A DNA stretch of 51,760 bases from an uncultured Fidelibacterota bacterium (GCA_913043235.1 CAJWLO010000019.1:1-51760), one strand, 5' to 3'. Counted from the stretch's first letter, positions 38,157 to 47,219 are shown. Notes: generated from the letters alone by a model not told the origin. Numbers and translations: made by a program.

Positions 38157-39086
38157 ATGAGAAAATCTCTACAAACCAATAATTATATTCTTCACCGGGA
38201 AACAGACACTGGCGTTAGACAGTGGCATTTCTCGCGGATGCAAATTGTTTCTCTCTCAATTGTTACTACAATTGTATTATCAGTATTTTTATTTATCAGT
38301 GGTGATTATTTAAGTCAATATCTTTATGAAAAACGCCTGAACGAATTCAAATCCAACTATAAAAACGTTGCTGCCAACTTGGAAATGCTCCGAGCTCGAT
38401 TAGATCAAATCAATACTCAGATGAAAGAAATTGAAGAAAAGGATAAAGCGGTACGAACCTATGCCGGCATGCCACAAATTGATCAGGATATTCGTAAACT
38501 GGGAATTGGAGGTTATAGTTTGGAAAACAAACTTCTTGTGGATAATCTGGCACCGGCTGTAATGAAAGAATTAACTCTTCTGGAAATGGATCTAGGGAAA
38601 ATATCTCGGGAAGTGAATCTAGAATTGGCTAGTTATAGTTCCATATATGAAAAGGTCAAATCAGATATCAATCGTATTCAACATATCCCCTCCATCCGAC
38701 CTGTGGAAGGAGGATATTTAAATTCCAGCTATGGTTACCGCAAGGACCCTATAGATGGTGTTCGGCGTTTGCATCAAGGGCAGGATATCACAATTCCCAC
38801 AGGAGCTCCCATCTATGCACCGGCTGATGGTGAAGTGAAGCGGGCTTATTATGTAGGTGGATTTGGCAATCATATTAAATTAAACCATGACTATGGTTAT
38901 AGTACTATTTTTGCGCATCTTTCCAAGATATACGTTAAGCATGGCCAAAAAGTGAAACGCGGGGATGTGATTGGTCTTTCTGGCAATACCGGGCGGTCCA
39001 CCGCACCGCACCTACACTATGAGATTCATTATTACGGTACGCCACAGAATCCTCTGGATTATTTTTTCTCTGACGCCTCTAAATAG
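38157..39086 (+). CDS. M23 (LytM-type) peptidoglycan endopeptidase
   Basis: The protein has a membrane anchor at about residues 27-47, a coiled coil at 50-100 (LEMLRARLDQINTQMKEIEEKD) and a C-terminal M23 domain. The zinc ligands are visible in HQGQDI (HxxxD) and in HLHYEIH, with FAHLSKIYVKHGQKVKRGD between. Active enzymes of this sort cut peptide cross-links so that the wall can expand, and degenerate ones activate amidases. Here the metal residues are present, so cleavage is likely. Layout and length (309) match MepM/NlpD-like proteins of the FCB group. Confidence 0.92.
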   Translation: MRKSLQTNNYILHRETDTGVRQWHFSRMQIVSLSIVTTIVLSVFLFISGDYLSQYLYEKRLNEFKSNYKNVAANLEMLRARLDQINTQMKEIEEKDKAVRTYAGMPQIDQDIRKLGIGGYSLENKLLVDNLAPAVMKELTLLEMDLGKISREVNLELASYSSIYEKVKSDINRIQHIPSIRPVEGGYLNSSYGYRKDPIDGVRRLHQGQDITIPTGAPIYAPADGEVKRAYYVGGFGNHIKLNHDYGYSTIFAHLSKIYVKHGQKVKRGDVIGLSGNTGRSTAPHLHYEIHYYGTPQNPLDYFFSDASK

Positions 39087-39210
39087 CCAACCTGGAATTC
39101 TTAGAAATTTTTTAAAGAATGTATCTTATTGATATGTTCATTGCCAGTATTATAAGATAGGTCAGTCATTGGTATACTAGGATTATATATAATGATAAAA
39201 AGAAAATGAG

Positions 39211-40176
39211 ATGAGTCATTTACTAAAAGAATCATCTAAACGTATTCTAGTAACTGGAGGTGCCGGTTTTTTAGGGTCCCACCTTTGCGAGAAACTTATG
39301 GATTATGGTCACGATGTCATATGCGTCGATAACTTTTATTCGGCTACCAAACAGAATATTTTGCATTTATTGAAAAGGCCGAATTTTGAGTTGATCCGAC
39401 ATGACATTACTTTTCCACTATATCTGGAGGTAGATGAAATCTACAACCTCGCCTGCCCGGCGTCGCCAGTTCATTACCAGCACGATCCAGTACAGACTAC
39501 TAAAACCTGCGTCCATGGCTCCATTAATATGCTCGGCTTGGCCAAAAGGTTAAAATGTAAGATTTTCCAGGCTTCTACTTCGGAAGTCTACGGAGACCCT
39601 ATTATCCATCCCCAGACTGAAGAATACTGGGGCAATGTGAATCCCACCGGCATCCGTTCCTGTTACGATGAAGGTAAACGATGTGCCGAAACGCTGTTTT
39701 TTGACTACTGGCGCCAACATAATTTAGAGATCAAGGTTGCCCGAATCTTTAATACCTATGGTCCAAGGATGCTTACCAATGATGGCCGAGTAGTAAGCAA
39801 TTTCATTGTACAGGCGTTAAATGGGGAGAAGATTACTATTTACGGCGATGGTACCCAGACTCGCTCCTTCTGTTATGTGGGTGATATGGTTGATGCTTTT
39901 ATTCGTTTTATGGATACTGAACCAGAAATCACAGGCCCAATAAACCTAGGAAATCCGAATGAATTCACTATTCTCGAATTAGCGGAAAAAGTTATTACAC
40001 TGACTAATTCTTCATCTGAAATTCAATATTTACCATTACCACCTGATGACCCGAAACAACGACAGCCTGATATATCCCAAGCAAATGAAAAATTGAATTG
40101 GGAGGCTAGTATTGAACTTGGCACAGGGCTTAAATATACTGTCCCCTATTTTAAAGAAATGATAAATCAGATGTAA
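39211..40176 (+). CDS. uxs: UDP-glucuronate decarboxylase (UDP-xylose synthase)
   Basis: This short-chain dehydrogenase/reductase converts UDP-glucuronate to UDP-xylose with bound NAD. The NAD site is [11 protein letters not shown] at 14-24. [30 protein letters not shown] and [11 protein letters not shown] (Tyr and Lys of the YxxxK active site) are close to the UXS consensus. [10 protein letters not shown] and [13 protein letters not shown] follow. The length of 321 is normal. UDP-xylose would feed surface-glycan synthesis, and other glycan genes lie downstream of the tRNA. Confidence 0.93.
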   Translation: MSHLLKESSKRILVTGGAGFLGSHLCEKLMDYGHDVICVDNFYSATKQNILHLLKRPNFELIRHDITFPLYLEVDEIYNLACPASPVHYQHDPVQTTKTCVHGSINMLGLAKRLKCKIFQASTSEVYGDPIIHPQTEEYWGNVNPTGIRSCYDEGKRCAETLFFDYWRQHNLEIKVARIFNTYGPRMLTNDGRVVSNFIVQALNGEKITIYGDGTQTRSFCYVGDMVDAFIRFMDTEPEITGPINLGNPNEFTILELAEKVITLTNSSSEIQYLPLPPDDPKQRQPDISQANEKLNWEASIELGTGLKYTVPYFKEMINQM

Positions 40177-40216
40177 TTTATTGCTATTCCTTTCCGTATC
40201 TTAATAATCTAATTCT

Positions 40217-41542
40217 GTGCATAATAAAACATATTTCATAGAGACTTATGGCTGCCAGATGAATGTAGCCGATTCTGAACTGGTGGAAGCATTGCTAAAG
40301 CGTGAAAGCTATAAACCTGCACCAAAACTTGAAGATGCAGATGCCATATTTGTCAATACCTGTGCCATCCGCGAACACGCTGAGAAAAAGGTTCATTCCC
40401 AGTTGGGCCGTTATAGAAAAATTAAACTAAAGAAAAAGGATGTTATTATTGGTGTATTGGGCTGTATGGCACAGAGCTTGAAGCATGATCTTTTGGAAAA
40501 TAAACCTTATGTGGATATTATTTTGGGACCTGATTCTTATCGTAAACTCCCAACCCTTTTAAATAGGAATCAGAGTGATCATTCCAGTCAGGTAGATACA
40601 ACCTTATCCCGTTTTGAAGTTTATGATAACCTTTTCCCAAGCCGCCAGGTGGGTATTAATGCCTGGATTTCAATTATGCGCGGCTGTAATAAATTCTGCA
40701 CGTTTTGCATTGTCCCCTTTACCCGAGGCCGGGAGCGAAGCCGAAGTATGGAGGGCATTGTTGCAGAAGCCAAGCAAGCCGTAGCTGATGGTTTTGTTGA
40801 AGTTACCCTCTTAGGGCAGAATGTGAACTCCTATAACCACAATAATAATAAATTTCATTATCTCCTGGATGCAGTAGCCCAAGTGCCGGGATTAAAGCGA
40901 ATCCGGTTCACATCCCCTCATCCTCAAGATGTATCCGCTGATATGCTGGATACCATGGCCAGGCATAGTAATATCTGTAACCACATACACCTGCCGCTTC
41001 AAGCTGGGAATAACCGCATACTTAAACGAATGAACCGTACCTATACCCGAAATCATTATTTGGCTCTTGTTCGTAATATTCGTAAATCCCTTCCAGGTGT
41101 TGGTATTTCCACAGATATTATTGTCGGTTTTCCCGGGGAGACAGAAATTGAATTTCAGGATACGCTGGAAGTGATGAATGAAGTAAAGTTTGATTCAGCA
41201 TTTATGTTTAAATATTCATACCGGCGAGGTACCAAGGCTGCGGAATATGAAGACCAGATCGATGAAAATGAAAAACAGAACCGATTGGGAAAAGTAATCG
41301 AATTACAAAAATACCATACCCTGGAACGTAACCAAGCCTTTATTGGCAGGGAAGAAACAGTTTTGGTGGAAAAGGTCTCAAAAAAGTCTGCCAATCAATG
41401 GGCCGGAAGAACTGGCTCCAATAAATGGGTTATTTTTAATAAAGAAGATGCGCAAATTCGGGATATGGTTAAAGTGAAAATCACAAAAACTGAAGGAATC
41501 AGTCTGCAGGGACACTTGGTTTCACAGGCAGAGGCAGCCTGA
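40217..41542 (+). CDS. miaB: tRNA-2-methylthio-N6-dimethylallyladenosine synthase
   Basis: MiaB adds the methylthio group to i6A37 of tRNAs that read UNN codons. The N-terminal MTTase domain has Cys residues in YGCQMNVADSE, NTCAIREHAE and LGCMAQ that hold one iron-sulfur cluster. The radical SAM CxxxCxxC is in MRGCNKFCTFCIVPFTRGRERSR, and a TRAM domain fills the last 65 residues. A GTG start fits the family N-terminus. The end abuts the lapA-like start directly. Confidence 0.97.
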   Translation: MHNKTYFIETYGCQMNVADSELVEALLKRESYKPAPKLEDADAIFVNTCAIREHAEKKVHSQLGRYRKIKLKKKDVIIGVLGCMAQSLKHDLLENKPYVDIILGPDSYRKLPTLLNRNQSDHSSQVDTTLSRFEVYDNLFPSRQVGINAWISIMRGCNKFCTFCIVPFTRGRERSRSMEGIVAEAKQAVADGFVEVTLLGQNVNSYNHNNNKFHYLLDAVAQVPGLKRIRFTSPHPQDVSADMLDTMARHSNICNHIHLPLQAGNNRILKRMNRTYTRNHYLALVRNIRKSLPGVGISTDIIVGFPGETEIEFQDTLEVMNEVKFDSAFMFKYSYRRGTKAAEYEDQIDENEKQNRLGKVIELQKYHTLERNQAFIGREETVLVEKVSKKSANQWAGRTGSNKWVIFNKEDAQIRDMVKVKITKTEGISLQGHLVSQAEAA

Positions 41543-41887
41543 ATGAAGCTGATTAAAATATTTAGCTCCATTGTTTTGGTGCTGGGGTTGGTATATTTTC
41601 TTACCGAGAATAGCTCTCGAGTAGAAGTGGACCTAATCTTTACTGAATACAAGGACGATCCGGCAACAGATGAGGATGAGCGTGCCTCGGTCTCAATGAT
41701 TATGCTGGGGGCCTTAACTGCAGGAATATTTATTGGTTACCTGGCGGCTGTATTCTCCGTTCTTTCTGCAAAGTCGGATATACGTAGCTTGCAAGCCAAG
41801 AACCGCCGTCTGACAGACGAATTGAATGACCTGCGAAATGTAGCAATTGATGAAGGTATTTATGAGACCGAGGGCGGAGATTATTAA
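41543..41887 (+). CDS. LapA-like (DUF1049) membrane protein
   Basis: The 114-residue product has two membrane helices, at about residues 5-20 and 53-75, and a C-terminal coiled coil (SLQAKNRRLTDELNDLRN). This is the LapA layout. In E. coli LapA is encoded next to LapB and takes part in control of lipopolysaccharide synthesis. Here too the next gene, two bases on, is a TPR protein with an N-terminal anchor. The start directly follows the miaB stop. Confidence 0.8.
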   Translation: MKLIKIFSSIVLVLGLVYFLTENSSRVEVDLIFTEYKDDPATDEDERASVSMIMLGALTAGIFIGYLAAVFSVLSAKSDIRSLQAKNRRLTDELNDLRNVAIDEGIYETEGGDY

Positions 41888-41889
41888 CC

Positions 41890-42939
41890 TTGAATTTACC
41901 TTTCCTGCCGGTTGTACTGGGTCTTATCGTAACAGCGACTATCCTATTTTACCTATTTTATAAACCGCAGCGAAAACCCCAAACTGATACTCTCTATACC
42001 GATGCTTTAAATGCTATGGTTAAAGCAGATAAGGCTACGGCCATCAATCTATTGCGGGATGTGGTCAAGCAGGATTCTGACCATATTAATGCCTATCTGC
42101 AACTGGGCAATATTCTTCGAGATGAGAACCCAGAACAGGCAGCAAAGATTCACCAGTCCCTTACTGTTCGCCCCAACTTATCTATTGAAGTGCAAGTGGA
42201 TATTCATCAGGCACTGGCTAAAGATTATGAAAAGCTTGGAAGGTTGGAACCAGCCAAGAATGAAGCGGAACAAATCCTCAGGCTCAGTAAAAAGAATATA
42301 TGGGCTCAGAAATTTTTACTTCGTATGGCGGAAGACACCGAAGACTGGGACACGGCCTCCCAGCTGGCCCGGCAGCTACAGAAGTTCACTGCCAGTAAGA
42401 ATGAGCATGAATTAGCTCGATTTGATGTCTATAAAGGCCTACAGTATTTGAAAGACGGGAAACATAACGAAGCGCTGTCTTATTTTAACAAGGCATTAAA
42501 AACAGCACCTGAATTTGGATTACCATATAAGTATAAGGGTAATATCTATGAACAGAGTCGGGATTTGGTAAAAGCAGTGGACAACTGGGAACTTTACGCC
42601 ATAAAGGAGCCTCAGAAGGCGTTCAAAGTGTTTGCCAGAATCGAGACTGCCCTCTTTGACTTGGGACGATACAGTGAAGTGGAAAATTTCTATCGCCGTA
42701 TCCTAGATAATGATCCAAAAAATTTTCAGGCGATTATCCACTTAGCTAATGTATTGGAAGAAAAAGGAGAAGGTCAGGCAGCCCTGGCCCTGGTTGAAGA
42801 AACCTTGAAACCTGATAATCCTGATGTTCGCGGAGCATTAATGAAACTGAAACTTTCCTTGACGACTTCTACGCCCATAGAATTGGCACATCAAGTGGAT
42901 GATATTCTAGAAACTCTATCCACTGTGGAAAATGGCTAA
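41890..42939 (+). CDS. LapB-like TPR protein without rubredoxin domain
   Basis: A TTG start gives a protein with an N-terminal membrane helix (residues 3-20) followed by eight or so TPR repeats to about residue 330. Topology and the LapA-like gene before it match LapB, an adaptor that guides LpxC to FtsH and so limits lipopolysaccharide synthesis. E. coli LapB ends in a rubredoxin-like zinc domain with two CxxC pairs. This product has no Cys in its C-terminal part and stops at about the place where that domain would begin. Orthology is therefore only probable. Confidence 0.78.
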   Translation: MNLPFLPVVLGLIVTATILFYLFYKPQRKPQTDTLYTDALNAMVKADKATAINLLRDVVKQDSDHINAYLQLGNILRDENPEQAAKIHQSLTVRPNLSIEVQVDIHQALAKDYEKLGRLEPAKNEAEQILRLSKKNIWAQKFLLRMAEDTEDWDTASQLARQLQKFTASKNEHELARFDVYKGLQYLKDGKHNEALSYFNKALKTAPEFGLPYKYKGNIYEQSRDLVKAVDNWELYAIKEPQKAFKVFARIETALFDLGRYSEVENFYRRILDNDPKNFQAIIHLANVLEEKGEGQAALALVEETLKPDNPDVRGALMKLKLSLTTSTPIELAHQVDDILETLSTVENG

Positions 42940-43705
42940 GCTAGCCATAGTCTTGATACCCATTCTTATGATGGCCCAGAATGTGGATATGTATATCTCT
43001 TTGCTTCATGAAGGAAATACAGCAGGAGTAAGGGAGCAACTTCCGGAACTCGTTTCTAAGTTTCCAAATGATCCTGATGTGATGTATTTAAAGGCACTTA
43101 TGACCACAGATGGGATGGCGGCGTTGGAACAATACAGTAATCTTTTAGATAAATTCCCAGAATCTAAATACGCTCCTGATGCGGCTATCAAGATTGGCGA
43201 ATATTTTTATGCCCGGGGTCTATATACACAGGCCAGTAGCTACCTGAGCGGGGTCTTGACCCAGTATCCAAACTATCCCAATGTACAGCGGGTGATTGAT
43301 TTAATGGTGAGTAGCTTCCAGGCTACTGGAGAAGAGGATTCAGCCAAGTTTTATGTCTATATGTATAAAAGTATGTTCCCCGGGTTGGATGTGTCTGAAT
43401 ATGGTTATAGAGATACAGAACGCCGTAAGCAAGCGCCTAACTTAAACCCTATGGTAATGGAGCAGAAACACTATGTTGTCCAGATTGGTGCCTTTGGTAG
43501 TGAGGCCAATGCCAGGCGCTTAAAATTACAGGTTTCCCAGATTGGCTATAGCGTTATTGTTTCTCCTGTTCAAACCAATGGTCGTAAACTTCATGCTGTA
43601 CGAGTAATAGGATATTCATCTAAAAAGGCTGCTGATCAGGCTGGCAGAGACATTAAAAAAAAATTAGGCATTGATTACCGGGTATTGTATCGACCAAAGA
43701 ACTAG
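42932..43705 (+). CDS. TPR and SPOR-domain envelope protein
   Basis: The product has an N-terminal signal-like segment (LAIVLIPILMMAQ), TPR-like helices at residues 20-130 (YFYARGLYTQASSYLSGVL) and a SPOR domain at about 178-255 (HYVVQIGAFGSEANARRLKLQVSQIGYSVIV). It probably binds denuded peptidoglycan at division sites. It overlaps the LapB-like stop by eight bases, so it is in the same operon and may act with it. The reaction or partner is unknown. Confidence 0.85.
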   Translation: MAKLAIVLIPILMMAQNVDMYISLLHEGNTAGVREQLPELVSKFPNDPDVMYLKALMTTDGMAALEQYSNLLDKFPESKYAPDAAIKIGEYFYARGLYTQASSYLSGVLTQYPNYPNVQRVIDLMVSSFQATGEEDSAKFYVYMYKSMFPGLDVSEYGYRDTERRKQAPNLNPMVMEQKHYVVQIGAFGSEANARRLKLQVSQIGYSVIVSPVQTNGRKLHAVRVIGYSSKKAADQAGRDIKKKLGIDYRVLYRPKN

Positions 43706-43747
43706 TAAGAATAAATAGCAGGTGGATGGTAATGAAAAAATATTTTT

Positions 43748-43843
43748 GGGAATGATTGAGCGGCTGGTGCTCTCCGCGGCCTTCAAAGCCGTTGTCCCCG
43801 GTATACCCGGGGAGCTGGGTTCGATTCCCAGGCGTTCCCGCCA
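43748..43843 (+). tRNA. selC: tRNA-Sec (anticodon TCA)
   Basis: The 96-base gene ends in an encoded GCCA. Its anticodon loop CTTCAAA holds TCA at 43783-43785, which reads UGA. The variable arm is long, with a 6-base-pair stem (CCCCGG/CCGGGG). The T-arm is CTGGG-TTCGATT-CCCAG, and the discriminator base is G. These features define selenocysteine tRNA. Two oddities are seen: the eighth acceptor pair would be A-G, leaving only seven good pairs, and the D-stem has only four or five pairs against the usual six. UGA is a normal stop in neighbouring genes, so genome-wide recoding is unlikely. selA, selB and selD are not in the window. Confidence 0.87.
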
Positions 43844-43858
43844 TTTCAAAAAGTTTGT

Positions 43859-43880
43859 AAATGTTAATATATTGACATTT
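43859..43880 (+). repeat. Imperfect palindrome after tRNA-Sec
   Basis: A 22-base near-palindrome (AAATGTTAA, TATA, TTGACATTT) can fold in RNA with a 9-pair stem that includes one U-G pair. It begins 16 bases past the tRNA. It could stop transcription or mark the 3' end of the tRNA precursor, but it is AT-rich and lacks a T-tract, so I hold it weakly. Confidence 0.35.
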
Positions 43881-43911
43881 ACCGATGATAAACTTAAATA
43901 TTATGAGCAAA

Positions 43912-43937
43912 TTCCAGTGCAGTCTAATGCACTGGAA
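43912..43937. repeat. Perfect 10-base inverted repeat
   Basis: TTCCAGTGCA and TGCACTGGAA flank a 6-base spacer (GTCTAA). There is no T-tract after it, so it does not look like an intrinsic terminator. It lies 69 bases past the tRNA-Sec gene, at the edge of the AT-rich region. It may be a protein-binding or recombination site. Confidence 0.7.
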
Positions 43938-44091
43938 AGTACTCAATCATTAAATACACAGGAAATTGCCCAACATTTACTGTTTTGGTCGGGATTTTAA
44001 AGGGATAAAACTATCTGTTGACTTGGTGACTAGAATAAGGGTATTCTGGGGAAATTGTGGGTTGATTAAGATAATGGATTCAATTATACAT

Positions 44092-44847
44092 TCACATTGT
44101 AACCCAATACCATATCTGACCATCTCCTTTATTCTCTTCATCAATTTTTTTTAACTCTAATTTTGAGCGCATTGCAAGAATTTTAATGTCCTCTTTAGTA
44201 TATTGGATTTTGTAATCTTTCTTATCTAATCCCACATCATTATATCTTTTATCGTTATTGCTTTGTGCACCGGATAATTGAATTATAATTCTACCATTTG
44301 GTTTAATAATTCTTGAAAATTCTTTTAGATATGATTGAGTTGCTTTTCGTGGAATATGTTGAAATACGGTATAACAGGACACTAAATCAATGGAACTATC
44401 ATCTATCATTTCAAGCGAATATCCATTATTTTTTATAAAAGCCACATTTTTAATTCCTGCATATTTAGTTTTACAAATATCTATAATATAATCAGTTACA
44501 TCAATAGCATAGACAAAAGATGCGATAGCTGCATAAAACTCAACAAACCTACCGTAGCCACAACCAAGATCTAGTACTACAGTATTATTATCAATGGTGA
44601 CGTATTTACTCATCATTTTATAGAGATGATTATTGCTAAGAAATTTCAATAACTCATCGTCATCCTTAGGTAATAAATAAGGATTTAAATTGAATTCCCC
44701 TGAATAATTCTTATAATAATAGTTATTTGAATGTATTTCATTCCAAGCTATTTCTCTTTGCTTCATTTTTGCTTTAAAGTTAATTGAGTAATACAAATTT
44801 TGAATTGATTTGATAGTTTTTTTAATTATTAATTTTAAATATCTCAT
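44092..44847 (-). CDS. Class I SAM-dependent methyltransferase
   Basis: The 251-residue protein has a methyltransferase fold. The SAM site VLDLGCGYGRFVEFYA is at about 91-106. YAIDVTDYIIDICK follows, and SIDLVSCYTVFQHIPRKATQSYLKEFSRIIKPNGRIIIQ is the usual motif IV-VI run. The target is not predictable. Similar stand-alone enzymes are common in glycan and secondary-metabolite loci. It is very AT-rich compared with the miaB operon, and is divergent from the radical SAM gene across a gap that holds a gene remnant. Confidence 0.88.
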   Translation of the reverse strand: MRYLKLIIKKTIKSIQNLYYSINFKAKMKQREIAWNEIHSNNYYYKNYSGEFNLNPYLLPKDDDELLKFLSNNHLYKMMSKYVTIDNNTVVLDLGCGYGRFVEFYAAIASFVYAIDVTDYIIDICKTKYAGIKNVAFIKNNGYSLEMIDDSSIDLVSCYTVFQHIPRKATQSYLKEFSRIIKPNGRIIIQLSGAQSNNDKRYNDVGLDKKDYKIQYTKEDIKILAMRSKLELKKIDEENKGDGQIWYWVTM

Positions 44848-44924
44848 GAACTAGTTTTACTTTTTGAAATTACCGTATGGAAATATTATTTGTTTTGAAA
44901 GAAACATATTAATTATTTATTTAG

Positions 44925-45134
44925 AAAAAAATATTATCGGCGCGAGAAACATCATGGTTAGATATCTTTTTTCCCAATCAGAGTATAGGTTATGAGATTA
45001 TTAAGATTTATGGAAAAAATTTCAATTATGTGACAGTTAACAGTTTTATATTTGAACGCTTTACGTTTGTAAATCAACCAACGTATTATAGCGAATATGT
45101 ATTTTTTGATAATAATTTACTAATTAAAGGATGA
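44925..45134 (+). pseudogene. 5'-truncated gene remnant ahead of the radical SAM gene
   Basis: A frame open for nearly 70 codons starts right after a TAG (44922-44924) and has no usable start codon. It reads like the C-terminal part of a real protein: SWLDIFFPNQSIGYEIIKIY, then YVTVNSFIFERFTFVNQPTY, then YVFFDNNLLIKG. It ends in a TGA that overlaps the ATG of the radical SAM gene as ATGA, as in an operon. I infer that an upstream gene lost its 5' part here. The family is unknown. Confidence 0.6.
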
Positions 45135-47113
45135 AAGCAAAGATACAATTAGTACAGGTGAATGATTCTTACGGCAATCAATATTTTCTACCGTACAGTG
45201 TAGGTCTCTTACAATCGTACTGTAATAAATTTGATGATGTACGAGAAAATTTTATTTTTATGAAATTTATATACAAGCAAGAAATTGATCTGGAGCAACA
45301 AGTTAAAAATATGGGGAAAAGGAATATCATTGCTCAAGCCTGTTATATCTGGAATTGGCAGTTTAACATAGAGTTTGCCAAGTTAACAAAAAAGTATAAC
45401 CCTGATGCTCTTATTATCTTGGGAGGCCCACGAGTTCCAGATGATTCAACTGGATTCTTCGACCGATATCCCTATATAGATATTTTGTGTCACGGTGAAG
45501 GTGAAATGGTGTTTCATGATATATTGAAACAATATATGAGTGAACAACAATATGGTAACATTGAAGGTGTATCATATCACGATCGAAAAGCTAATCGAAC
45601 GGTGTACACTCCAAGACGTGCTCGAGCTATAGATTTGGAAACTATTCCATCACCATATTTGGATGGCACATTTTCGGAATTGTTAGAGGATGACGTTACA
45701 TGGCAGGCTTCTTGGGAGACTAATAGAGGATGTCCATATCGGTGCACTTTTTGTCTTTGGGGTGTGGAATACTATAATAAGATCAGAAAGTTTCCTTTTG
45801 AAGAGCGATTGCTGGAAGAGATTAGATGGTTTTCAATAAATAAAATTGGATTGGTTTTTGGTTGTGACGCAAACTTTGGTATTTTTGAACGAGATCTTGA
45901 TATAGCAAATGCATTAGTGGAGTTCAAAAAAGAGTATGGGTATCCACAAAAATTTAGAGTCTGTAATGCAAAGAATAGTAATGCACGTGTGTTTGAAATT
46001 TCAAAGATATTAAACGGAGGAGGAATGGATAAAGGAACGTCGATGAGTGTACAGAGTATGAATGAAAATGTTTTAGAAACCGTCAAGAGAAAAAATATAG
46101 GAACGGATAAATTTGAAGATTTGATGAATAGATTTAATGAATCATCGATACCAACGTATACGGAAATTATCTTACCGTTACCCAATGAAACATATGAATC
46201 TTTTATTACCGGCTTGGATGTGCTATTCCACAGTGGTCAACACAGCCAACTTAACATTTATAATTGTACAGTGTTGACAAACTCAGAAATGGCGTCTCCG
46301 GAATTCATGAAAGAGCATAATATTCAAACGGTAGATCTTCCTGTATTTCAAGCTCATATTGATAACAAGCCTAATGAATATATACAAGAATTGGAAACTA
46401 TAGCCGTGGGGACAAAAACAATGCCCACCAGTGACTGGAAAAAGAGTCAACGGTATTCATGGGCAGTTCAGACATTTCATGGATTGGGACTGTTGCAGTA
46501 TATTGCAATTTTTTTTGTCAACAGATATGATAGGAATTATAGTGACTTTTATCATACGCTGCTGGAGTATGCTCAGGATAATCCTAGAACGTTATTTGGG
46601 TTGGAATTAAATGAGATGGAACAGACAATCGATAATATTTTGATTGGGAAGATGCAAGGCCAGTTGGTACCTGAATATGAATTGGATATCGTTTGGCCGG
46701 CAGAAGAGGCCTCATTGTTGAGAATATTGAATACGATCGATGTGTTTTATGAACAATGTGTGGGATTGATCAAATATTTTATAGAGAAATATGAGTTGAA
46801 GATCGATGACAGATTATTAGCAGACTTAATATTGCTACAGAAGAAATCTATGGTACATTTCAATGATGAACTTGTCATTCACGTGAATCTGAAATACAAT
46901 CTAGTGGAATATATCAGAAATATAAAAATTGGTTGTCCGTCAGAGCTATTTAAATTTTCCAGTTCTAAGCCATATAAAAGAGTTAGTAATTGGAAGTATC
47001 CCAGCGATAAAAATCGTTTTGCACGTGAGATTGTCTGGTATGGAAGAAAAGGAGGTTTATACATACATCCATTTAATGAAAGTTCTGAATGTCGTGAGAA
47101 TATTGGAAGTTAG
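45131..47113 (+). CDS. B12-binding domain radical SAM protein, C-terminus probably frameshifted
   Basis: Residues 1-140 form a cobalamin-binding fold with LIILGGPRVPDD and DILCHGEGEMVF. The radical SAM cluster motif CxxxCxxC is in NRGCPYRCTFCLWGVEY at about residue 200. VFGCDANFGIFERD and the ILPLPNE segment continue the barrel. The C-terminal 250 residues are family-specific and unrecognised. Related enzymes carry out difficult methylations or rearrangements in antibiotic, lipid or glycan pathways; the substrate here is unknown. The frame ends at CRENIGS, but the next frame (47098-47190) continues as EYWKLEYDDKKTYKRLRQY and on to GKL. A 2-base GA duplication at 47096-47099 would explain the break. 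Confidence 0.88.
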   Translation: MKAKIQLVQVNDSYGNQYFLPYSVGLLQSYCNKFDDVRENFIFMKFIYKQEIDLEQQVKNMGKRNIIAQACYIWNWQFNIEFAKLTKKYNPDALIILGGPRVPDDSTGFFDRYPYIDILCHGEGEMVFHDILKQYMSEQQYGNIEGVSYHDRKANRTVYTPRRARAIDLETIPSPYLDGTFSELLEDDVTWQASWETNRGCPYRCTFCLWGVEYYNKIRKFPFEERLLEEIRWFSINKIGLVFGCDANFGIFERDLDIANALVEFKKEYGYPQKFRVCNAKNSNARVFEISKILNGGGMDKGTSMSVQSMNENVLETVKRKNIGTDKFEDLMNRFNESSIPTYTEIILPLPNETYESFITGLDVLFHSGQHSQLNIYNCTVLTNSEMASPEFMKEHNIQTVDLPVFQAHIDNKPNEYIQELETIAVGTKTMPTSDWKKSQRYSWAVQTFHGLGLLQYIAIFFVNRYDRNYSDFYHTLLEYAQDNPRTLFGLELNEMEQTIDNILIGKMQGQLVPEYELDIVWPAEEASLLRILNTIDVFYEQCVGLIKYFIEKYELKIDDRLLADLILLQKKSMVHFNDELVIHVNLKYNLVEYIRNIKIGCPSELFKFSSSKPYKRVSNWKYPSDKNRFAREIVWYGRKGGLYIHPFNESSECRENIGS

Positions 47114-47190
47114 AATATGACGATAAAAAAACGTACAAGCGATTAAGACAGTATATGATATGCAAAAAAGAAAAACTAGGCAAACTATAG
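47098..47190 (+). other. Probable original C-terminus of the radical SAM protein, out of frame
   Basis: This 30-codon frame begins where the main frame turns to a short nonsense end and gives a charged, protein-like tail (EYWKLEYDDKKTYKRLRQY and then KKEKLGKL) before TAG. It has no start of its own. I read it as the true C-terminus displaced by an indel. Confidence 0.55.
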
Positions 47191-47219
47191 AAATACTTTT
47201 TTGTTGGTGGATTGGTTAA

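Noticed and set aside
43653-44000. Frames on both strands across the tRNA-Sec gene
   Set aside because: They overlap a structured RNA gene and have no family features.
47088-47192. Selenocysteine read-through as explanation of the radical SAM C-terminus
   Set aside because: The main-frame stop is TAG, not TGA, so UGA recoding cannot join the tail.
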